NCBI GenBank assembly: GCA_016169945.1
Contig: JADLSH010000013.1
Coordinates: 92,501 to 156,500 of the forward strand
Length of the DNA: 64,000 bases
Source of the DNA: Trachythela sp. YZ-2020
Taxonomy: Eukaryota > Cnidaria > Anthozoa > Malacalcyonacea > Clavulariidae
Reading direction: 5' to 3'
The notes below the pieces were generated by a model. That model saw only the letters and a program-made list of their open reading frames with translations. It was not told the DNA's origin and searched no databases. The position numbers and the translations under genes are program-made. Positions 56,266 through 64,000 of this stretch are shown one piece after another (the stretch's first letter is position 1; each line of letters opens with the position of its first letter).

Positions 56266-57995
56266 CAGAGTCCTCCGAATGCTTTACTACACATATTGCC
56301 AACATGAACACTAGATATTGACATATGCTTATCGAACCACGATCCCAGATTCCGAACACTCTCAACCGACCATATTTGGACTCCGCCAATGTTCAGGGAT
56401 CCAATTTCAATTTTCGAGAGTAGTTGAGGTGTACAGATTAGAAGAAATTCTGTTTTCGAGTCTTTGAACATTAGTTTGTGGGACACTAACCAAGCACGAA
56501 CATCAGAAATACAATCTTCCAGCGCAGTCAAAGTACTCACTTGAGTAGCGCCACAGTCCGGACGAAAGGACACATAAAGTTGTGTATCATCAGCATACCC
56601 ATGTGAAGAAGGTAAATGCGGGTCAATAATGTCAAATAATTGGGATACGTAAAGCAAAAAGAGTATAGGGCCAAGACAGTTCCCTTGAGGAACCCTGTGA
56701 TTGACATCGCAGTCCTCAGAAAAGTTGCTGTCTAGATCAACTCGTTGTTTCCTATTAGACAGAAACGACTTTATCCATTCCAGCGCCATACCCGTTACTC
56801 CAAACTGAAACTCCAGTACGTCAATAATAGTTTTATGATCAATTGTATCGAACGCTGAACTTAAGTCCAATAGCACAAGGAGACAAACTTCTTACCTGTT
56901 CATACTCAGAAGAATATCATTTTGCACCTTTAGAAGAGCTGTTTCAGTCGAATGGTATTTCCTGAAACCAGATTGACAGTTTGGGAGAGGTGCATTTTTT
57001 TCACAATGACGCAGCAATTGGTTGGCGACAGCCCTTTCAGTGATCTTTGAGAGAAATATCAGATTACTCACTGGCCTAAAATTCTCAAAAATAGGCTCCA
57101 GGCTGAGCTTTTTCAAAATTGGCCTCAGTAGGGCAATTTTCCAGTGATCTGGGTGGGACTCGACCCTCTTTCAAAGGAAAATTTACAATTTTGGCAATAG
57201 TGGATATTAGTTCTAGCGAACAGAGTTTGGCAAGCCATGATGGAATCGGATCGAGCTTACAACTGGCACTGGACAATTGCATAATAACATCATGAATATC
57301 CTGGGGAGAGAGTGTCTCAAAGGATTCCAGTGTGACTTCGGGTCTACGGTATTCTACCAAAGGGGACTCTACAACGATACAGTCAACGTTTTCTCTAATC
57401 AATTTAAATTGGACCTGTTTACAAGTCGGCCAAGGTCATTATGCGGTGGTAAGGGATCTTCCTGAGGTGCATTACAAAGATAATTCACAAGTCTGTAAAG
57501 TTTCTTAGGATCATTGGAGCTATCATAGATGAGAATGGTGTAATGTTCAGTACGAGCTTTATTCAATAAAAAACAATACCTGTTACATATCTTTCGATAG
57601 GCAATCCAATCCACTTCTAATTTAGTTTTTCGCATCATCCTCTCTAATCCCTGCGTTTTACTTTTAATTGTTTTAGTTCAGCAGTGTACAAGGGAGTTGT
57701 TCGCTTCACTTTCAGTAACTTTCTTCGGACAGGGGCATGGGTGTTTAAAATACGTGAAAGTACGTTGTCACAGCAATGCGCCAAATAATCTAGGTTTGCA
57801 ATGTTTTCGCATTATGAATTCACCTGACTTAGCTCGACCTTAAAGTCATCGATGTTGATCTTTCCCAATACACGATAAGAAATTTCCTTTTTTGAGTGCG
57901 GTGGGCGAGGGATAGATAGTTTATATTCATATGCCATATAGGCCCTCATCTCTTTATGCACAGTTGTTTCAGAAGCAATATAAAAGATCATATGC
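56266..57995 (-). pseudogene. LINE G 5' part: endonuclease-RT linker and RT
   Basis: The linker reads ISYRVLGKINIDDFKVEL (~57870), then in shifting frames WIAYRKICNRYCFLLNKAR (~57600) and DPIPSWLAKLCSLELISTIA (~57240). RT: FRPVSNLIFLSKITERAVA (~57080), CQSGFRKYHSTETALLK (~56960), LLDLSSAFDTIDHKT (~56870), RVPQGNCLGPILFLLYV (~56690) and GYADDTQLYVSFRP (~56600), then AWLVSHKLMFKDSKTEF. Several frameshifts (near 57400, 57170, 56890). The endonuclease itself is missing, so the copy is 5'-truncated. CR1/L2-like by wording. Confidence 0.9.
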
Positions 57996-58159
57996 ACTTA
58001 TATACCTCAACGAAATATATTCATTGAATTTATTCCTCTAAAGACCTCTACGGAGGAGAGAGGTTAAAGTTACAACTCTTCAGTTACGCTATTAAATTAT
58101 ACAATTGTGAAAATACGCACGAGAAGATACATGTACGCTTAGCATACCTATTTTTAGAC

Positions 58160-58265
58160 CTAGCTAGGAGCAGTTGCGAAAAATGCAACTTAGGCCCTCT
58201 GGCAGCAATTGAACCTGCGGCTCTGCGATTCCGGTGCAGCACTCTAACCAACTAAGCTACAGAGT
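58160..58265 (-). mobile_element. tRNA-derived SINE, short
   Basis: In minus orientation GTAGCTTAGTTGGTTAGAG (A box) and CAGGTTCAATTGC (B box) are spaced as in a tRNA, followed by a tail phrase GTTGCATTTTTCGCAACTGC. That tail phrase recurs in plus orientation at 58448-58472, so a second fragment lies nearby. Not a functional tRNA: it lacks a proper acceptor stem. Confidence 0.75.
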
Positions 58266-58269
58266 CCAG

Positions 58270-59786
58270 TTGCTGAGCATTAACCGCAAGTTCGGTATAC
58301 ATGATGGGAGTGATTCCAGTATATGGTGTATCAGTGTATGGGTAAATATCGAGACTTTCTCGGATTCTCGTTCGATGCGATTAATAGTAGAATGTGTTAG
58401 TAGATGAAATACTCGAACAGAACATTTCTTAGACCTAGCCAGGGCCTAGTTGCATTTTTCGCAACTGCTCCGGCTCCGTCTACAACATGGCCCCCGAATG
58501 TTGTAAGCAACTTGTAAAATAAACTAGTTCATACGCAAACTGCTAGTTACAAGCACTCATGGTTGTAAAAGAAGAGTTTAATGCAACCACTGATTAGCAT
58601 TTTCATTGTTCATCTGCATGACTGATTTTCAGATCAGTGATCTGCATGGGGTTTATAACATTGATCTCAAAAGAAAGGACTGGATAGTGCATTTACTATG
58701 CATACATGAAGTCAATGGCGGCCATATTGGTGTGACCACGACAAATCTATTGAGGTGTTGCTGACATGTTAGAAGAAGTTCTTACTATTTCTGGTTATTG
58801 ATTGGAAAGGCCACGTATTGTTTAGATAAACATTCATTGGTATTCCGGTGGGTCGGTAGCGTTCAATTTGCAAGTGAATAACTAATGAGTTCACACCAAT
58901 ATGGCCGCGCCGTAAGTCTCATTATCTAATGTTTAAAACGTTCTAAAACGTATTAGAAGTCGTGTGGGAAGCTGGATTTACCAAGTTACATAGGAAATAT
59001 AATTTGCTTGCTAACGAAATTGATTTAAACACCTAACGATTTGATTCGTAAAGAATTTGGCAGATTTAAAAATCTCATATCATTATAAATGTTCAATTCA
59101 AAATTGGCTTATTCAGTTCTAGTTTTCAGATCAGTGGTATGTATATTCGGCTCGTGCTAGTGACGTCACAACTCGTAATACGTTTATGTGGCAAATTGAC
59201 AAATTCCACCATTTCCTTTGGACAAATTCAAGCTAATTAAAATGCAATCCAACATGGCTGACATTAATCGTACGCCAAATTCCCTTAATAACTCAAATTC
59301 GAAATCTTATCTAGACCTGTTAAAACAACAAACTATGCATCAAAATACTCCTTGTTGTTCAAGGACCTACTAACTTCCAGAACAAAGGGCCATCGCTCGA
59401 AACGTCGAAGTTTTTGTTGTATTTTTCAAGTGGATTGATCCGAAGCTTATTCTAGCGACATATAGCTTGTCTTATAACTCTCAGTTTTTTGCAAGATATC
59501 AGTAAGCGACAACGGCACTTCGATGAAAGCCACGATAATATCACTCAAAATAGGGAATATTTAGCATGACGTAATATTTTCGCGTGAATGCATGAGCCGA
59601 ATACATGTGATGTTATCTTTGAAATTTAACTGGGGCCGGTTGTATAAAACTACCCGCGATTCTGATTGGTGAACTTTCGTACTAACCATAGTTAACTTTA
59701 ACTAATTTTTTATACAACTGCCCTCTGGATGCAAAGTCATGCATTAATTATTCATGAATTTCACAAACTTTTAATGTATATTATAT
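58270..59786. other. No supported gene; two mirrored GCCATATTGG phrases
   Basis: GGCGGCCATATTGGTGTGA near 58732 and TCACACCAATATGGCCGC near 58892 form a ~19-bp inverted pair 140 bp apart, perhaps ends or subterminal parts of a small element. The rest is AT-rich with a phrase TCGAAACGTCGAAGTTTTTG near 59397. No ORF is convincing. Confidence 0.4.
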
Positions 59787-60650
59787 TATTATTATTATTA
59801 TTATTAAAGGTTTATTAAAAAACACATTTTGGCACCCGAAGGTGAATTGCGATATGTTTACAAAAACATAATAAGGATAAATATCGATAAAATAAATATA
59901 GATATATCATAATTGTACAGTTGTTAAAATACTACAAATTATTTATTATTAAAATTAGCAGTCATTGCTGGAATAAAACTAGTTTTATAACGTTCAGTTC
60001 TACATTTAGTTAAAGTAAAGTTAGAATTGTTTCGTAAGTCCAGTTCATGTGATTCTTCACGGAGTGGGGGTAAGAGGTGGTTGAGGTGAGCATCGGGTTA
60101 TAAGATCTTTTTGAAAGTTTTAGCACATAACTCTTGACGTCTGTCGTCAAGACGCTTGCATTGAGCGGTTTTGACAGCATCTTCGTAATCTGTCGTCGGA
60201 TAAATAATACGAAAAGCTCTTTTTTGGACTTTTTCAATTTTATCCCCCAAACACTTAGGTAACATGGTGTGCCAGACAGGACAGGCATATTCTAAGATAG
60301 AGCGTACCATAGAAAAATAGACTAATAGGAGGTCGTTGGGTGGAAGACCACAGCGCTGTAGAACACGGATAATGTATAAGCGTTTTGAGGCTTTTTTAAC
60401 TAACGCTTCAGTGTTATCTTGCCATTTCAATTTATTGTTCATAGTTAAGCCCAAAATTTTGAATAAAGGAACTAAGTCTAGAGGCAAACCATCAATGAGG
60501 AGCCGGGGGATGTCGTTCTCGGTACGGGCGAAACTCACTATCATTTCTTTGCATTTCTTGCCGTTTAATTTCATGTTGTTATTAACAGTCCATCTTTCAA
60601 TTGTGTTAAGATCAGACTGTAGGGCTGAGACTTCATTTTTCTTTAAGGAC
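59787..60650 (-). pseudogene. LINE I, 5'-truncated RT C-terminal region
   Basis: Reads VSALQSDLNTIERWTVNN (~60630), KLNGKKCKEMIVSFART (~60570), FKILGLTMNNKLKWQDN (~60460), MVRSILEYACPVWHTMLP (~60310) and KVQKRAFRIIYP (~60230). After a frame change near 60100 it goes on to RNNSNFTLTKCRTERYKTSF and a TAA near 59943. The 3' UTR ends in a TTA-repeat tail (59787-59806; TAA in sense). Same family style as LINE H. Starting within the RT, it is a typical 5'-truncated insertion. Confidence 0.88.
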
Positions 60651-61008
60651 TCTTATATAACAAAGAGTCATTGTTATATAACAAAGTGTCAGATTAATTA
60701 ACATGTAGATAATATTTTGCCATCGTCTACATGTTCAGTTATATATTTAGATACACGAATGATGTCATAACATGAAAGAACATTTGAAAAAACTTAACTA
60801 AGCTCGTATCGAAACGTTTTGGTGTGAGATAGTAAAGAGATTTGACAGATTTAATTACACGACATTAAGGCATTTGATGGGATCTATGTCCTATACACGC
60901 CATTGATTCGTGATACTTCTGAGAGAGCTGTGATCACTGGCTGTGATTTGCTTAAGGATAGACGTCACTGAAATAGAGTCATCCGTGCGTCCGCACGTCG
61001 TCTAACAG

Positions 61009-61637
61009 CAGTGTGACCAGATTTAGCATAATTATGCTAGTTTAGCATAATTTCATCATTTGGAGACGTGTATTAGCATAATGAAAAATTTAGCATAATT
61101 CTAGCATAAACTTACAGGATCAGCATAATTTTAGCATAATGTTAGAACATCTCTCTTTAAATGCTATTTTAGAAGGAAAGTTTAAAAAATCTTCCCAATA
61201 CTGGTTATTTGTAGCCAAATTAATGCGCTCAGACAGTCAGACTAGTCCCCAGTCTTCTATTCTTGCTCTATTTCTCATTCTCAATGCTTCGAATGCCTTG
61301 ACGATTGACGATTATGACATCATTGTATTGGCTTAGCCTGCGAGCAGGCTCTCTGGGTAGGCTTGAAGCGCGTGCTTGAAGTTGAATTTATTCCACTGAG
61401 ATTTATTCTGTGCTCGTGTTGCATGGTTTTTACCTGAAGTTTGCAAGAATAAAGATGCCAGCGGCACTGTAGCTTGTTTAAAACGCTAAAATGTTTTCAT
61501 TTTATAACTTTACAAATTAATAGTAACATTTTAAAGTAATTTTAACGAATTCCGCTTTTTTAGCATAATTTATCTCAATTTAGCATAATTTAGTCGGCTG
61601 TTTAGCATAATTAATTTTTAAGAGTCTGGTCACACTG
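61009..61637. mobile_element. hAT-type MITE with repeated TTTAGCATAAT
   Basis: Ends CAGTGTGACCAGA and TCTGGTCACACTG, with a perfect 8-bp duplication TCTAACAG (61001-61008 and 61638-61645). The word TTTAGCATAAT or close variants appears about six times in the left 140 bp and three times in the right 80 bp, the layout of subterminal transposase-binding repeats. The 629-bp interior has no ORF of note. Confidence 0.9.
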
Positions 61638-62649
61638 TCTAACAGGTCATAGCTCTCGCCCAATAAAAAGACAAAACGAACTCAGATTATTATATAATAT
61701 CGCTTAACGTGCAGTTCTACACAAAATGTACAGTTCAGAGTCAATACACATGTTCAACTTTAAAATGTCAGTTTGCAGCTGCAAAGTCCAAATTCTCACA
61801 ATTCCCATCAAATTCTGCATACAATTAATATATATGGAGTGGGGCTCTGGAAGGACTGGAACGAATTTGTGCAAAAGTTAAGTATTCAAAATGAACACAA
61901 GTGTGAAACTTCCATTTTCATTCGGTAATAATATCTTGACCTGAATCAAATGAAATTCTCAGCGATCCTTCTTTTGTTTGTGCGGGAAAGGAATGCAGTG
62001 CGAAAGCCCTGCAGCACCTTGTATTGAATATATTAGGATAGGAACCACTCAAAAGACAAAGAGTCAAATTTCACACCGGTCTCCCGCGTAACCTTCAGGG
62101 CAATCACAATTGAATCTTTTGCTGTTTTTCATACAAGTGGCTTGGCAACGTCCGCCATGTAAACATGTGTTTGATGTTGAACAACACGGATCTAGACAGT
62201 CTCCTGAGGGTGACTAAAGTAAAGAAAACGGAGTGAGAAAATACGTTTGCAAGTAATGATTACTTTACCACTACTTTACTCCTTTACTCTTACAATTACT
62301 TTTAGTCAATTTCATCCATTGCGAAGTCAGTATTTCTGTATGCTAGTCGTTAAGGGGCTGCATGAGTGACACACATCCTAACTTCGAGGGCACTCGCAGA
62401 TTGCATAATTACGCATAATTCACATGAGTTCTGGTAAGCCCGGAAATGTAGTACAAACTTTTGTCATGAATTTCTCATTCAAATTGAACCAAAATTTGTT
62501 CGATTTGTCCTTGGCCAACGGCCATCATCTCTTAATAGACTGTTTGATAGATTTTCAATTATCCTGTCGACAGACAGACAAACCAGAAAAACACACAAGC
62601 AAATACAATCACGAACACAAACACGAGCACAAAGCACGAGGACGAGCAC

Positions 62650-62799
62650 AAAGCACAAACGCAAGCGCAAACGCAAGCGCAAACGCAAGCGCAAACGCAA
62701 GCGCAAACGCAAGCGCAAACGCAAGCGCAAACGCAAGCGCAAACGCAAGCAGAAACGCAAACCCAAACGCAAACGCAAACGCAAACGCAAACGCAATTT
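62650..62799 (+). repeat. 12-bp minisatellite (ACGCAAGCGCAA)n
   Basis: About eight near-perfect 12-bp units pass into a 6-bp ACGCAA version at the right end. Preceded by related ACACAAGCAC/CACGAGCACA phrases from ~62590. It lies inside the intron of the PAN-EGF gene. Both strands stay open (Ala-Asn-Ala-Ser and Leu-Arg repeats), giving spurious ORFs. Confidence 0.95.
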
Positions 62800-63539
62800 T
62801 TTGCTAATTTTATTTTTTTGTGTTTTGTTCCATATTTTTGATAGAGTCTTTCATCCCGACTCCGTTAAATGCATAACTGCCACTCGGCACTGCAGGTTAG
62901 GTCCAGGGGTCATTGGAAGGGTCTAAGGGGATATTTATGCGCAGGGGCGCCGGATGTGATGAGATCAGGAGGCTCAGAAATCCATTTCCTGCACTTTCTG
63001 GCGCCGAATTAAAAAATTGGGGCAGTAAAAATACTCAGTGCATACTTTTTAATTAAGAACTTAACCATATTTTGAGGAGCAAAAATGTTAGCCCCCAACC
63101 CCCGTTGTTTTGATATCAGTGGCAGTGTGTATAACTGATTTGAGTACAAGACGGGAGTGGGGTGGGGACTGAACTAGAGAACGAATTAGCAAAGAAAAAA
63201 TTTGTGCGCAGTTTACACTGTTCATTATTAAATAGAACAAAATTATTGAATTATTGTTTTGTTATCATTTTTGAAAGTTTATAACATCTGGTGAAAGGGC
63301 CAAGACAACTGGGGTATCAAGTCCTTTTTTCTTTCAGTGGAAGGGGCAATAGAAAAAGCCCACTAAGAAGCAAATACCCCACTATACGCAACGGTACTTA
63401 AAAATGTCCTTCCTTAAAGCTCCAAAATTCAATTTTGAGAACTGTCCATTCTTCAAATTTTAGAACTACTCATTTTGGAAAATGGGACATATTAGGTACC
63501 TAACAACCTTGTAGGACAAAGAACGAGCTAAAGACGCAC
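62800..63539. other. Rest of the PAN-EGF intron, no gene seen
   Basis: No coding signal or repeat boundary. Donor GTGCGT at 63539 belongs to the host gene. Confidence 0.5.
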
Positions 63540-64000
63540 CTGTTTGCTAAATTCATATTCGTGATAGTCATATTCATCATTTTGCTCATAAAGAGAGACA
63601 TTGTTATCCTTCTTTTCTGAATTCAGTTAACATAATTTACCGCCATTACAGATGTTATAGGAAAGACAACGACAGTCCTTCATACAGTTGGCGTAACATT
63701 CAAGCGGTCTGCTGATTGGCTGGCTTTCAATAACACCTGACCTAAATCTGTGTTTAGGAAAGACGTGTTCGTCCATTCTCGTTGAAAATTTCTCACCGCA
63801 GCTGCTGGTATCGGCAGAACTTTGTGCATAGCCGGCGGCCAATGAAAAGCAAAATATAGTTACTGCTTTAAGAAAGAATGCTCCAACGAAAAGTCTAATC
63901 ATTGTGCTGTCTATCTGAAAAAATAGACAGATTTTCTGTTAGAATAACGTTTCATTTACGTGCTCTGTCCATATGTCAATGGCTCTGTCACCCTCATGTC

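Larger units (their letters stand above)
62064..63902 (-). pseudogene. Secreted PAN/Apple-EGF gene with one in-frame stop
   Basis: Exon 1 is 63902-63540: signal peptide (MIRLFVGAFFLKAVTIFCFS, hydrophobic, cut near AYAQ-like GYAQSS), then a PAN/Apple-like Cys pattern (SSCGEKF ... ECYANCMKDCRCLSYNIC ... KLC). The codon after KLC is TAA, and the frame then continues cleanly (LNSEKKDNNVSLYEQNDEYD) to donor CAG|GTGCGT. Exon 2 is 62213-62064 (acceptor CTTTAG|TCA, phase 0): SPSGDCLDPCC, then an EGF-like domain (NTCLHGGRCQATC ... CDCPEGYAGDRCEI) and TGA. Without the TAA it would be 121+49 codons. PAN-EGF secreted proteins are common in cnidarians. The stop may be real decay, a polymorphism or a sequence error. 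Confidence 0.82.

Noticed and set aside
58200..58265. tRNA gene
   Set aside because: No proper acceptor stem; SINE head.
62424..62807. Ala-Asn-Ala-Ser and Leu-Arg repeat ORFs
   Set aside because: Translation of the 12-bp minisatellite in an intron, open on both strands.

Overview
The window is a stretch of AT-rich animal DNA, almost certainly metazoan and most likely cnidarian. The evidence is a spliced secreted PAN/Apple-EGF gene, CR1-like LINEs, a BEL/Pao retrotransposon, hAT, Harbinger, TTAA-type and MULE-like DNA elements, tRNA-derived SINEs and a TTAGGG run. The phylum is an inference. Nearly everything recognisable is a mobile element. Only one gene, at the right edge, looks like an ordinary host gene.

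1-13.2 kb holds three copies (A, B, C) of one LINE family, each with an endonuclease-RT ORF2. They are joined by two ~1 kb arrays of 5-bp repeats built from homogeneous blocks. B (+) and C (-) lie tail to tail as a ~3.1 kb inverted repeat around the second array.

13.2-24.8 kb: copy C continues at 23.26-24.82 kb but is split by a 10,026-bp DNA transposon with a perfect 8-bp target duplication (GGTTCTTG), ~1.3 kb inverted arms and an intact 850-codon transposase whose superfamily I cannot name. A 3.76-kb MULE-like element (9-bp duplication) sits in its right arm, and a 566-bp Harbinger-type MITE (TAA) sits in that. This is a four-level nest.

24.9-30 kb holds a second, CR1-like LINE (E) and a fragment of a third (F).

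30-32.4 kb is mostly unassigned, with a short GC-rich NRF1/YY1-like cluster.

32.46-35.5 kb is a transposon with CAGAGGAGG termini and a 9-bp duplication. It carries two convergent spliced genes, one of them a broken Myb/SANT-like gene. A related element at 52.87-56.09 kb shares the termini but not the genes.

35.8-42.4 kb holds a Harbinger-type MITE containing six TTAGGG units, two paralogous exons of an unknown family, a zinc-finger segment, a RecQ-like helicase fragment and small nested MITEs.

42.8-46.6 kb is a degraded BEL/Pao element with a SINE in its integrase and one LTR.

46.6-60.7 kb holds LINE remnants (H, G, I). LINE G is split by a SINE and by a hAT-type element that itself contains the second CAGAGGAGG element.

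61.0-64 kb holds a hAT-type MITE, a 12-bp minisatellite and the two-exon PAN-EGF gene on the minus strand, which has one in-frame TAA.

All calls come from reading the sequence. No database search or alignment was run, so family names are by motif recognition and boundaries of long arms are approximate.
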